A program made the position numbers and the translations under genes. 42,153 nt of DNA, taken from Planctomycetaceae bacterium. GTDB taxonomy: Bacteria; Planctomycetota; Planctomycetia; Pirellulales; Thermoguttaceae. Where the stretch lies: contig JAJFVC010000075.1 in assembly GCA_021372005.1 (NCBI GenBank), positions 1 to 42,153 on the forward strand, written 5' to 3'. Under the pieces are notes generated by a model. That model made no database searches. It saw nothing but the letters and a program-made list of their open reading frames with translations, and was not told the origin of the DNA. Below, piece after piece: positions 10,395 to 18,622 of the stretch (its first letter is position 1; each line of letters starts with the position of its first letter).

Positions 10395-10781
10395 GGTGTG
10401 ATTATGCTCCATCGCGAGTTCTTTGAAAAGTGTCTTTCTTGCCCGCAGCCAAGGAATCCCGAACGGTGAAATTGCGTTCCATCACGCAGCGCTTTCCCAA
10501 TCAAGAAAAGAAAAGCCCGTGCTTCGACGAGTGAATCAAAGCTGTCCAACAAGAAAAGGGTTGGATGCCCGAGGCATCCGTTGCAGGGAAAAGTCGCACG
10601 TTGCGCAACCAACGAGCCGCTGGCCGATCGATTCCAACGCACGCCGGGGGTGAAACCTCACACAGCCCGTGGCCTTGGAACCGCCGACAAGCGGCTCGCG
10701 GCTTCATTTCAAGTGTAGTCTATAAATCCGCGCCAGAGCGGCGGATCTTTTGGGAGTCCCCGCGAACAGCGGGGGCTTGGA
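10395..10781. other. Noncoding region with two hairpins downstream of the HU-type gene
   Basis: No convincing gene. Two consecutive hairpins lie after the HU-type stop on the minus strand: CCCCGC/GCGGGG (10758-10763 with 10769-10774) and ATCCGC/GCGGAT (10726-10731 with 10741-10746). The second is followed on the minus strand by TTATAG. They may end the HU transcript, but neither has a clear U tract. The rest is unremarkable sequence, and open frames there look random. Confidence 0.4.
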
Positions 10782-11108
10782 CTACTTCTGCACCATGTCC
10801 TTCAGGCTTCGCAACGCACGGACCTTCACCTTGTTGTAGGCCGGCTTTGCGGGACGATCTTGCAACTCGCCGGTGAAGGGGTTTTTGACGCCCTTCTGAG
10901 CCGGACGGGCCGGAACCTTCTTCTTCTCGATCTTCAACAGACCGGGCAGCGTGAACGCGCCGGCGCCGCGATTGCCCAAGCTCTTGCGGATCTCTTCGGT
11001 CAGTGCCTCGAGAACGGCGGCCACTTGCTTCTTGGTCAGGTCGGTCGTGGCGGCGATGCTCTGCAAAATCTCGGTCTTCGTGGGTGCTTTTTTGGCGGCT
11101 TTGGCCAT
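10782..11108 (-). CDS. HU/IHF-family DNA-binding protein
   Basis: 108 residues. It carries a Lys-rich start (MAKAAKKAPTKTEIL), helical dimerisation region (QSIAATTDLTKKQVAAVLEA), the beta part FTLPGLLKIEKKK, and the arm/helix end KNPFTGE...KPAYNKVKVRALRSLK. This matches the bacterial HU fold, which bends and compacts DNA as a dimer. The extra basic residues at the N-terminus and between the beta strands are typical of planctomycete and other extended HU proteins. The ATG at 11108 is set by AAGGAGGG 10 nt upstream. A predicted promoter lies at 11177-11204. Confidence 0.92.
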   Translation of the reverse strand: MAKAAKKAPTKTEILQSIAATTDLTKKQVAAVLEALTEEIRKSLGNRGAGAFTLPGLLKIEKKKVPARPAQKGVKNPFTGELQDRPAKPAYNKVKVRALRSLKDMVQK

Positions 11109-11176
11109 AATCGAATTCCCTCCTTGAGAGGATCTTGGGGTGGAAAGTTGGTTCATCCGACAATGCGGACTTGATG

Positions 11177-11204
11177 ATTAAAGTCTGTTCATCGAAAAAT
11201 GCAA
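11177..11204 (-). promoter_or_regulatory. Predicted promoter of the HU-type gene
   Basis: On the minus strand TTGCAT (11204-11199) and TTTAAT (11182-11177) are separated by 16 nt. The -10 matches five of six consensus bases, and the -35 is the same TTGCAT as at guaB. The leader would be about 60 nt. Confidence 0.4.
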
Positions 11205-11461
11205 CCCGAAAAATGGCGAATTTCCCCCAAAAATCGCAATTTTTTTCGGCCGAGAGGCTGAATTTCCCAGGTTTTCGGCCATTTCCGTCCTTGGCAGCCT
11301 GTTTTTCCTCGGAATCGTGGCGATTTGCGGCGTTCCAGCACGCCGACATTGAAATCCAAGCGTCGATCGTTCACAATCACCGGCTGAGCCGATCGAGCGA
11401 CCGGAAAGCCGGTGCTGGGACAGATCGGTTGACGCCGCCCGCCACCCAAAAAACGCCAACC
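11205..11461. other. Noncoding region upstream of the small membrane protein
   Basis: No gene seen. An 8-bp inverted repeat (CACCGGCT at 11378-11385, AGCCGGTG at 11407-11414) lies about 50 nt before the next gene; its role is unknown. The left part is rich in A and T runs. Confidence 0.4.
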
Positions 11462-11767
11462 ATGCAGCGACGAATTCTTGCTTGCTCCGCGGCCCTGTCC
11501 CTGCTCGGTGCGATCGTCCTTGGGCTGTGGTGGCCGGAGGCCGAGGTCTCGTTGTCGTGTTGCTGGCGGGGCGGCGCCATCTTGGCCGCCGCCTGGCTCG
11601 CCTACGACGACATCCAACGGCTACCCAACTGGCTCGTGCTGACGCTGCCGCTCCTACTGATCCTCTTGATTCGCTGGCCGCGGATCCTTTGGATGCTGAT
11701 TCCCGCCTTGATTGGCCTGGCGGTCGTCCGGCGAGTCTTATGGCCTATTGAGCCGGGTGAGAAGTGA
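11462..11767 (+). CDS. Small hypothetical membrane protein
   Basis: 101 residues, not recognised. Three hydrophobic segments are visible: about 6-24, 32-46 and 57-90, the last probably two helices (LVLTLPLLLILLI and ILWMLIPALIGLAVV) with a basic loop between. YDDIQRLPNWL in the middle recalls the cytoplasmic loop of prepilin peptidase (A24) proteins, but too little is present to call one. The ATG at 11462 has no clear Shine-Dalgarno. Coding is supported mainly by the coherent membrane pattern and codon use. Confidence 0.5.
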   Translation: MQRRILACSAALSLLGAIVLGLWWPEAEVSLSCCWRGGAILAAAWLAYDDIQRLPNWLVLTLPLLLILLIRWPRILWMLIPALIGLAVVRRVLWPIEPGEK

Positions 11768-11929
11768 GATGGCGTAAAGTGGGTAAAATGCCGAGAATCT
11801 TCCGGGCCTGACGATTATATCGGTCAATCCGTTTGTTTTGCCGTCGAATTGGGGATCCTCACCCTTCTCTAATTGAATTCTTCGCATCCCGGCACCGAGA
11901 TTTAGAGTAAGGTGGTCGCTGGAGGCAAA

Positions 11930-11979
11930 GTTTTTCGATTTTTTCGGATTTGCCCAAAAATCGGATTATATCGAAAAAC
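11930..11979 (+). repeat. Inverted repeat in the porin leader
   Basis: GTTTTTCGAT (11930-11939) and ATCGAAAAAC (11970-11979) form a perfect 10-bp inverted repeat around 30 nt. Inside it, T-rich and A-rich runs could extend the pairing. It lies about 60 nt before the porin start and could be an mRNA leader structure or an operator. Confidence 0.45.
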
Positions 11980-12037
11980 GAAAGAGGCGACGTTTCGCAC
12001 AATCATTCTAGTCAGCATCTCTTAGGGGGGAACTGTG

Positions 12038-13498
12038 ATGAACCGACGCATCCAGCCTTGGCTGGTCTGCGCGCTGGCCAGCGTCTTAGCCTACGCGGTC
12101 GCGGCCGCGCAAGGTCAACAGCCAACGCAATCTTCGACCTACGCCGATACGGGCTACAGTATGGCCGGCGATCGCTATGCCACGCCGACCGCGCAGGGAC
12201 AGTTTGTTTCCGAGAACGCCGTGGCCGACGACACCGGCCTGGCCAAGCGCGTGGCCGAGCTTGAGGCGGCTTTGAAGAAAATCGACGACAAGGCCAAAGA
12301 GGACAAAAAGAAAGCCGACGGCGCGATGACCGCCACGGTCGGCGGACGCATCCACCTCGATACGGCCAGCTATCACCAGGACGCCATCGATCGCGCCCGT
12401 TACAACGAGCAAGACGGCACGGAATTCCGCACCGCGCGTATCGCGGTGTACGGCGGCGGTTTCAACGTGATCAAGTATCAAATCGAGTACGATTTCGCCA
12501 GCGTGGCCAGCAGCAGCACATTCGATCCCGTTTCGGCGGCCGTCTCCACGAAGACCCGGCTTCGCTGCAAAGACACGTACATTATGATTACGAGCCTGCC
12601 GCTGATTCAGAACGTCGAAGTCGGCCACTTCAAGGAGCCGTACAGCTTGGACGAACTGACTAGCGACAACTACATCACTTTCATGGAACGCAACATCACC
12701 AGTGATGTGTTGGCTCCCAAGCGTCATTTCGGCATCATGGCCTTCGGCAACTCGGAGGACGAACGGATGACCGCTGCGATCGGCGCGTTCGACGAGTATG
12801 ACGACGAAGGCAATGTCGTTCAGGCCGACAATCTGGGCGGCGCGTTGACGATGCGGGCCACGTATTTGCCGTGGTATGACGAGGCCACCGAAGGACGCGG
12901 GCTGATTCACACCGGCGTGTCCTACAGCTTCCGCGATCCTTATAAGGACCAATTCACGCTTAAATACCGGCCCGACTCGCATCTGGCCAAGGAAAACTCG
13001 CTGACGTTGCTTGACGTTTCCGAACGTGACGAGATCGGCGCCGAGATGGCAATGGTTTACGGTCCGTTGTCCGTCCAGTCGGAATACTACGTCAGCTACA
13101 TCGATCGCACGGCTCACGACGATGGCATGGCCCAAGGCGCGTACGCCTACGTAAGCTACTTTCTGACCGGCGAAAACCGGCCCTACGATCGCAAGAAAGG
13201 CGTGTTCGGGCGCGTCAAGCCGTATGAAAACTTCTTCCGCGTTCGGGATCAAAGCCAAAACGTCTATACCGGCCGCGGCGCTTGGGAGTTGAAGTACCGT
13301 TATTCGTGGTTTGACGGCTACGACAATGGCGATCTAGGCTGGCAAACCTGCCACGACCAGACGTTTGGCGTGAACTGGTATCTGAATCCATACACCCGAT
13401 TGATGGCCGAATATGTACACTGCGGCATCAATCAGAACAAGGGCGCCGGCTCCGGCAGCCTGGACATCTATCAGATGCGGTTCCAGATCGACTTCTAA
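12038..13498 (+). CDS. OprO/OprP-type outer-membrane porin
   Basis: 486 residues. The signal peptide is about 1-26 (LVCALASVLAYAVAAAQGQ). A short coiled coil follows at about 67-95 (KRVAELEAALKKIDDKAKED). From about residue 100 the phosphate-selective porin (OprO/P) barrel pattern runs to the C-terminus, with GRIHLDTASY, RTARIAVYGGGFNVIKYQIE, the conserved-looking VGHFKEPYSLDELTSDNYIT and a terminal Phe (QMRFQIDF) as expected for barrel insertion. Substrate is unknown; phosphate or polyphosphate is the family prediction only. A GTG at 12035 directly precedes the ATG; an AGGGGGG site serves either. The Cys-rich protein gene starts 32 nt later. Confidence 0.88.
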   Translation: MNRRIQPWLVCALASVLAYAVAAAQGQQPTQSSTYADTGYSMAGDRYATPTAQGQFVSENAVADDTGLAKRVAELEAALKKIDDKAKEDKKKADGAMTATVGGRIHLDTASYHQDAIDRARYNEQDGTEFRTARIAVYGGGFNVIKYQIEYDFASVASSSTFDPVSAAVSTKTRLRCKDTYIMITSLPLIQNVEVGHFKEPYSLDELTSDNYITFMERNITSDVLAPKRHFGIMAFGNSEDERMTAAIGAFDEYDDEGNVVQADNLGGALTMRATYLPWYDEATEGRGLIHTGVSYSFRDPYKDQFTLKYRPDSHLAKENSLTLLDVSERDEIGAEMAMVYGPLSVQSEYYVSYIDRTAHDDGMAQGAYAYVSYFLTGENRPYDRKKGVFGRVKPYENFFRVRDQSQNVYTGRGAWELKYRYSWFDGYDNGDLGWQTCHDQTFGVNWYLNPYTRLMAEYVHCGINQNKGAGSGSLDIYQMRFQIDF

Positions 13499-13530
13499 TC
13501 GAGAAAAAACGAATCGAGGAGTATATCAAG

Positions 13531-14082
13531 ATGAGAACGCTTTTGTTGTCCGCGGCCCTTGCCGGATTGCTGGGCTCGTCGATTTTGGCGGCCGATGCCG
13601 TCCGGACGCCCGCCGAGTGCGACTGCGTCGAAACGCACGGCAGCGACCATTGCTGCGCCCGTTGCGGCCGCACCAGCCCTTGTGAAAAATATTGTCAGAT
13701 CGTCTGCGAGACGAAGGACATCAAGAAAACCGTTTGGGTCGTCCAGTGCGAGGAGTTCTGCACGACGTTGCCACGACTGGCGCACCGCGACGGCTGCGAG
13801 GGCGAGGATTGCCAGGCGTGCAAGACGAAAGGTTGCTCGCACGATCCCTATGATCCTTGCGCCGCCGAGAACGCCAAAAAGTTTGTCACGCCCAAGTGCG
13901 GCAAGGTACGCGAGAAAAAGACCTTGCAGAAAAAAGAAATCGTTTGCAAGGTGCCCAGCTATAAGTGCGTCGTGACGTATTGCTGTCCCAAGTGCAGCAG
14001 CGGTCCGGAGACGTCCGCGCCGGCCACGCTTGCCCGCCCCACCGCGCCGATGCCCGCGCCGAAACCGCCCAAAGCGACTTGA
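13531..14082 (+). CDS. Secreted Cys-rich protein
   Basis: 183 residues, function not recognised. It has a signal peptide (about 1-21, MRTLLLSAALAGLLGSSILA) and 21 cysteines in the mature part, mostly as spaced pairs (ECDC, HCCARC, CCPKC), with a central Lys/Glu stretch and a Pro/Ala-rich tail (about 158-183). Such a pattern suggests disulphide-bonded envelope protein or metal binding; neither can be decided. A GAGGAG site precedes the ATG. It follows the porin by 32 nt and ends at a strong terminator, so the two form a short operon. A link with the porin at the outer envelope is inferred. Confidence 0.8.
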   Translation: MRTLLLSAALAGLLGSSILAADAVRTPAECDCVETHGSDHCCARCGRTSPCEKYCQIVCETKDIKKTVWVVQCEEFCTTLPRLAHRDGCEGEDCQACKTKGCSHDPYDPCAAENAKKFVTPKCGKVREKKTLQKKEIVCKVPSYKCVVTYCCPKCSSGPETSAPATLARPTAPMPAPKPPKAT

Positions 14083-14128
14083 CGCGCCGCGACCGCAAGG
14101 ATTCAGTTCGAGAACGTTTTTTGCAAAA

Positions 14129-14168
14129 AACCGGGATGACGGCTTGACCGTGGTCCCGGTTCTTTTTT
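14129..14168 (+). terminator. Intrinsic terminator of the porin/Cys-rich operon
   Basis: The 8-bp stem AACCGGGA (14129-14136) and TCCCGGTT (14154-14161) is followed by C and six T residues (14163-14168), 47 nt after the stop codon. The 17-nt loop is rather long, but the pattern is otherwise classical. Confidence 0.8.
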
Positions 14169-14198
14169 GGACGGCATGGGACGGTGTCCGCGGGCGCC

Positions 14199-14987
14199 CT
14201 AATTTGGGAGACGTTGCATCTGCAAATCGGGAAGTCGACCGAGCGCTTCCAGCAGGGCGTGCAAAACGGTCAGTGGGTGCGGCGGACAGCCCGGCACGAA
14301 CACGTCGACCGGCAGCAGGCCCGCCACGCCGTTGTGCGTTTCGGGACGGTTTGCGTAGAGTCCGCCGGAGATCGCGCAGGCGCCCACGGCGATTACCAGC
14401 TTCGGCCACGGGACGGCGTCGTAGGTTTTCTGCACCGCAAGCCGCATGTTTTCAGGCACGGGTCCGGTCACGAGCAATCCGTCGGCGTGACGGGGCGACG
14501 CGACCATCTGGATGCCGAACCGCCCGAGGTCCCAGGCCACGGTGCCCAGCACATTCACGTCGGCCTCGCAGGCGTTGCACCCTCCGGCGCTGACTTGCCG
14601 AAGTTTCAGCGAGCGGCCGAACAACCGCTGCGACGCCCGATCCAACGCGGCGGCCACGCGCGGCGCGGCGTCGCGCACCACCAGGTCGTCGCGCCGTGCG
14701 GCGGCCAATCGGTAATCGTCGGAAAACCGGATCGCGCCGGTCGGACAGACTGCCGCGCATTGCCGACAAAACAAGCATCGACCGGTGTCGATCTGGACGC
14801 GGTTTTCGTGGAAGCCGATCGCGCCGGTGGGGCAGACGGCCTCGCACGTTTTGCACGCTCCCGCGCATTTTGCCGGATCGACGTCGGGCCGGCCGGCAAA
14901 ACGCTCGGGCAGTTCCGGTTCAGGGCCGTCGGGGTACCGCATCGTGCGGCGGCCTTGTTTCCATCGGGTCAGCAGCAGATCGAACAT
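14199..14987 (-). CDS. Ferredoxin/NuoB-like fusion subunit of an Ehr complex
   Basis: 262 residues that join two electron-transfer modules usually encoded separately (HyfH and HyfI, or NuoI and NuoB). The ferredoxin part (about 35-90) has two 4Fe-4S motifs. The second is standard (Cys71, 74, 77, 81). The first has an extra residue, CAGACKTCEAVCP (Cys41, 45, 48, 52). The NuoB-like part (about 125-262) carries Cys137 and Cys140 (GGCNACEADV), Cys204 (VGACAISGG) and Cys234 (PGCPPHP), the ligands of the proximal/N2-type cluster. It should pass electrons from a soluble donor to the HyfG-like subunit encoded 18 nt upstream. Last gene of the operon. Confidence 0.85.
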   Translation of the reverse strand: MFDLLLTRWKQGRRTMRYPDGPEPELPERFAGRPDVDPAKCAGACKTCEAVCPTGAIGFHENRVQIDTGRCLFCRQCAAVCPTGAIRFSDDYRLAAARRDDLVVRDAAPRVAAALDRASQRLFGRSLKLRQVSAGGCNACEADVNVLGTVAWDLGRFGIQMVASPRHADGLLVTGPVPENMRLAVQKTYDAVPWPKLVIAVGACAISGGLYANRPETHNGVAGLLPVDVFVPGCPPHPLTVLHALLEALGRLPDLQMQRLPN

Positions 14988-15005
14988 CCCAAAACCTCGT
15001 CGACG

Positions 15006-16484
15006 TCAAAGGTCGTGTCCACAATAGGAAAGGTTGAAACTCTTGTTGCACAACGGAAAATCAGAAATCGCCTGGCCTCGCATCGCCATGGCCAGTCCGA
15101 ACCAGTTGTGAAACGAAGGATCAATCGCCTTGTAGGCCGTCGGTAGGCCGTCGTCGTCGGTCCACGCAACATGGCAAATTTCGCCGCGCCAACCTTCGAC
15201 CAAGGCGACGACGCCCAATCCGAGGCCCGGCTTGCCGACCTCGGCTTGCACCGGACCGGCCGGCAGCGAGTCGAGCTGCTCGTCGAGAAACGCCAACGAT
15301 CGTTGCACCTCAAGCCATCGAACGTTGGCCCGGGCGAACACGTCGCCGGTGTGCCAGGTGGAGACAGGAATATGGGCGAATCGGTAGATGCCGTACGGGA
15401 AATCGCGTCGCGTGTCGCGGGGATCGCCGCACGCACGGGCCGCGACGCCGACCAATCCCAACTGTGGGCAAAGCTCGGGCGAGACGACGCCGACGCCGTC
15501 GAAGCGGGCCATGGCCGATGCCGAGTTCCAAAGCAGCTCCATTGCGTCGCGGGCATCGACGGCGATCGCCTTCAAACGGTGGCGAATCCGCTCGACCATC
15601 GCGGGGTCCACGTCCCACGCGACGCCGCCGGGTCGGATCAAACCGCGGCTGAACCGATTGCCGCAGAGCAGGGCGGTCAAATTCAACACATCGCCGCGGA
15701 TTCGGCCGCAGTAGGACATCGTGGGCAGAAAGCCGACGTCGCCGGCCATCGCACCCAAATCGCCGAGATGGTTGGCCACGCGTTCCAATTCGAGCGCGAC
15801 GCCGCGCAGGAATTGTCCGCGGGCGGGCACGCGTCCGCCGCCGAGCGATTCCATCGTGCGGCAATACGCGACCGCATGGCCCGCGGTGCTGTCGCCGGCC
15901 AGCGTTTCGGCGGCATGGATGGCCCGGCGCTCGGGACCGTCGCACAGCATCCGTTCCACGCCGCGATGTTGATAGCCCAGCGAGATTTCCAAATGATGGA
16001 CCGTCTCGCCGTGGCACTGGAATCGAAAATGGCCCGGCTCGATCACGCCGGCGTGAACCGGTCCGACCGCCACCTCGTGGACCTCGTCGCCCGACATCTC
16101 GAAAAACGTCATCGCGCCGCACGCGGTCGTCTCGGGCGTCGGAAATCGAACCGGCTTCAGCCACGGATGGCCATGCGGCTCAACATGCCATTGCTCGAAA
16201 ATCTCCCGCTCGAACAAATGGGCCTGGGGGCAGTCGGGCGTGATCGACGGGAAACGATCGGCCACATCGGTCGACAGGATCGTCAACTCGCCGCGATCGG
16301 CCCAAGCCATGGCGGCCACCAATCGCAGTGAACCGCCGTGAACGGGAAATCCGAACAGCGCCGACAGCCGACCGCCGGCCGCGACGCCTTCGATCACTGC
16401 GCGACGAAACGCGTCGAACTCTACGACAGGGCAGTCGGACTGCGAGAACGCGTGACCGTTGTGAATGGGCAGGGCGGCTTCCAT
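15006..16484 (-). CDS. HyfG/NuoCD-like large subunit lacking NiFe ligands
   Basis: 492 residues: an N-terminal NuoC/HycE-like part (about 1-115, LFEREIFEQWHVEPHGHPW) and a NuoD-like catalytic fold (about 135-492: HHLEISLGYQHRGVERML, ANHLGDLGAMAGDVGF). In NiFe hydrogenases two CxxC motifs bind the metal. Here the first site reads IHAAETLAGDSTAGHAV with no Cys, and the C-terminus DFPLCNKSFNLSYCGHDL has Cys479 and Cys488 eight residues apart, not CxxC. The subunit therefore cannot hold a normal NiFe centre and fits the energy-converting hydrogenase-related (Ehr) class. The start follows the HyfF-like stop by one base (TGACATG), so the in-frame upstream extension is rejected. Confidence 0.85.
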   Translation of the reverse strand: MEAALPIHNGHAFSQSDCPVVEFDAFRRAVIEGVAAGGRLSALFGFPVHGGSLRLVAAMAWADRGELTILSTDVADRFPSITPDCPQAHLFEREIFEQWHVEPHGHPWLKPVRFPTPETTACGAMTFFEMSGDEVHEVAVGPVHAGVIEPGHFRFQCHGETVHHLEISLGYQHRGVERMLCDGPERRAIHAAETLAGDSTAGHAVAYCRTMESLGGGRVPARGQFLRGVALELERVANHLGDLGAMAGDVGFLPTMSYCGRIRGDVLNLTALLCGNRFSRGLIRPGGVAWDVDPAMVERIRHRLKAIAVDARDAMELLWNSASAMARFDGVGVVSPELCPQLGLVGVAARACGDPRDTRRDFPYGIYRFAHIPVSTWHTGDVFARANVRWLEVQRSLAFLDEQLDSLPAGPVQAEVGKPGLGLGVVALVEGWRGEICHVAWTDDDGLPTAYKAIDPSFHNWFGLAMAMRGQAISDFPLCNKSFNLSYCGHDL

Positions 16485-16485
16485 G

Positions 16486-17973
16486 TCAGTGGGCTCCCAA
16501 TGCGACGGCCGCTCGATGCAGCAGATCGACAAGCGGCGGAGGCACGTACAGACCGAGCAACAGCGCCAACGCTCCCAACGACGCGACCGGCGCGATCGAC
16601 CAAAGCGGTTCTCGTCGAGCGGGCGAGGCCGGGTTTTGCAGCGCGTCGGGCGGCGCGCCATAGCTCATGCGAAGGCAGATGGCGGCCATGCCGACGAACA
16701 CGACGGCCAACGCGGTCAGGTAGCCGGCGGCCAACCATGGGCGGCCGGCGTCGAACACGCCCTTCAGGATCGTCAATTCGCTCAAAAACGGCCCGAACGG
16801 CGGCAAGCCGACGATGGCCAGAAAGCCGGCCATCCAGAGCACGCCGGTTGCGGGCGAAAGTCGCAGCAGGCCCCGCACGCGAACGGTCGATTTCGTTCGA
16901 TATCGCGCCAGGATGTTGCCGGCCGCGAGAAACAGCATCGCCTTGACGAGCGAGTGATTCACGGCGTGGAGCATCGCGCCGAAGGCCGCCGCGCCGCCGA
17001 CGCCGATTCCCAGCGACAGGATGCCCATGTGTTCGACGCTCGAATAGGCCAGCATCCGCTTGAAGTCGGCTTGGCCCACGATGAACACGGCGGCCACGGC
17101 CATCGAAAACAGTCCGAACCCGACGAGCAGATCGGAGCTGAAATCGGCCAATCCGGCGGCGGCCAGCAGGCCGTGCGTGCGGAGGATCGTCAAAAACGCG
17201 CAGTTCAACAACGCGCCGGACAGCAACGCCGAGACGACCGATGGCGCCTCGCTGTGGGCATCGGGCAGCCACGTGTGCAGCGGCGCGAGGCCCATTTTCG
17301 TGCCGTATCCGACCAGGAAAAACAGAAACGCCGCCTGGAGCCAACGCGGATTCAAGGCGTTGGCGTGCGCGGTCAAGTCGGCCATGGTCAGGTGGATCGC
17401 CGTCTGCCCGCCCGAGCGCGCCGCGGCGGCGACGAAAAAATTGCCCAGCAGCGCCAACGCAATGCCGACCGAGCAGATCACCAGATATTTCCAGGTGGCT
17501 TCGAGCGATCGGTGGTGGCGATGGAAATAGATCAGCGGCGCGCTGACCAGCGTGGTCGCCTCGACGCCGACCCACATCAGCCCGAGATGTTGGCTTACGG
17601 CGACCAGCGACATTGTGGCCAGAAACAACAGCAAGCAGCCGGTGAACGCGGCTTCGGGAAAGTTTTGGAACGGCAGCTCTTCCTCGTCTTCGCCGGTCGG
17701 GGCGACGTGATGCGATTGGGCGAGATAGCCGACGCCGTACACGGCGGCCGCGAGAAACAACGCGCTGGCGATGCCCAAAAACAGCAGCGACGCGGGATCC
17801 ACCGCGATCCATCCGTCGGCGACCGACGGCGGCGCATGCCGCCAACAAGCGATGACCACCGCCAGATGTCCTACGGCGGCGGCCAGCAACAACGCGCGAC
17901 GCGGCACGTTGCGGCGGATGCCAAAAGCCGCCAGTCCGGACATCGCCGGAATCCATAACAAAGCCCAAATCAT
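16486..17973 (-). CDS. HyfF-like proton-pumping membrane subunit
   Basis: 495 residues, very hydrophobic, with about 13-14 membrane helices and the complex I/Mrp antiporter (proton_antipo_M) signature in the middle: LGLMWVGVEATTLVSAPLIY near 130-150, YGTKMGLAPLHTWLPDAHSEA near 228-248 and MLAYSSVEHMGILSLG near 310-325. The Glu in VGVEATT and Lys in TKMGL are the residues expected for proton transfer. Domain content and length fit HyfF/NuoN-like subunits. It starts 4 nt after the HyfE-like stop (TGATCGCATG) and ends one base before the HyfG-like start. Confidence 0.88.
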   Translation of the reverse strand: MIWALLWIPAMSGLAAFGIRRNVPRRALLLAAAVGHLAVVIACWRHAPPSVADGWIAVDPASLLFLGIASALFLAAAVYGVGYLAQSHHVAPTGEDEEELPFQNFPEAAFTGCLLLFLATMSLVAVSQHLGLMWVGVEATTLVSAPLIYFHRHHRSLEATWKYLVICSVGIALALLGNFFVAAAARSGGQTAIHLTMADLTAHANALNPRWLQAAFLFFLVGYGTKMGLAPLHTWLPDAHSEAPSVVSALLSGALLNCAFLTILRTHGLLAAAGLADFSSDLLVGFGLFSMAVAAVFIVGQADFKRMLAYSSVEHMGILSLGIGVGGAAAFGAMLHAVNHSLVKAMLFLAAGNILARYRTKSTVRVRGLLRLSPATGVLWMAGFLAIVGLPPFGPFLSELTILKGVFDAGRPWLAAGYLTALAVVFVGMAAICLRMSYGAPPDALQNPASPARREPLWSIAPVASLGALALLLGLYVPPPLVDLLHRAAVALGAH

Positions 17974-17977
17974 GCGA

Positions 17978-18622
17978 TCAGTCTTTCAAGGCCGAGAGGC
18001 GATCCGTGTCGATGTGATCGAACTCGCGGCTAATATGGTGAATGGCGATCCCCATGACGAACACCGCCACGAAAACATCCAGCAAAACGCCCATCTCGAC
18101 CAACAGCGGCTCCTCGACGGCGAATGCCAGCCCGAAGGCATAGATGCCGTTTTCCATGGCGAGATAACCGACCGTTTGCATCACGGCTTTCCGGCGTCCG
18201 ACGATCAGCAGCAGGCCGATCAGCACGGTGAACAACGCCGTGGCTACAAGAAACTCCGCGCCGTGGGCGTCGGCCAGCGGCAATCGGCCGGCGACGTGCA
18301 AGGCGAAGCCCAGCAGGCCGAGTCCCAGCAGCAGCGACGTGGTGAACCCGACGATCGGTTCCACCTCGGTCTGTACGTTGGCCTCCCGAACGGCCCGTCG
18401 CAAAAGCCACGGCAGCAGCCCGGCCTTGATCGCCATGCTGGCCGCGGCCAGCCCGAGCAACCGAGGTCCGACGTGTTGCGGCTGAACCAGCAGCGACACG
18501 ACGCTCAGCAGCACGGCCTGCAATGCGACGGTGCGGATGCAAGCGTTGATGCGGCTGGAGCCCAACAGATGCAGGTTCGCCAGGATCAACGACACCAGAG
18601 TCAGTTCGAGCCAAAGATTCAC
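17978..18622 (-). CDS. HyfE-like membrane subunit
   Basis: 214 residues, six or so helices with a NuoK-like core in the C-terminal half (QTVGYLAMENGIYAFGLAF, then EMGVLLDVFVAVFVMGIAIH). The two Glu residues in those helices match the ones that act in proton transfer in NuoK/HyfE. The start is a GTG at 18622 whose last two bases overlap the HyfC-like stop (GTGA), so translation is coupled. A much longer upstream open frame is antisense-free but shadows HyfC and is not used. Confidence 0.82.
   Translation of the reverse strand: MNLWLELTLVSLILANLHLLGSSRINACIRTVALQAVLLSVVSLLVQPQHVGPRLLGLAAASMAIKAGLLPWLLRRAVREANVQTEVEPIVGFTTSLLLGLGLLGFALHVAGRLPLADAHGAEFLVATALFTVLIGLLLIVGRRKAVMQTVGYLAMENGIYAFGLAFAVEEPLLVEMGVLLDVFVAVFVMGIAIHHISREFDHIDTDRLSALKD

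Noticed and set aside
10391..10642. Minus-strand open frame of 83 codons
   Set aside because: No Shine-Dalgarno, no domain, and unusual composition; it overlaps the small exported protein start, so it is treated as chance.
15006..16484. True NiFe hydrogenase large subunit
   Set aside because: Neither CxxC metal-binding pair is present: there is no Cys at the first site, and the two C-terminal cysteines are eight residues apart.
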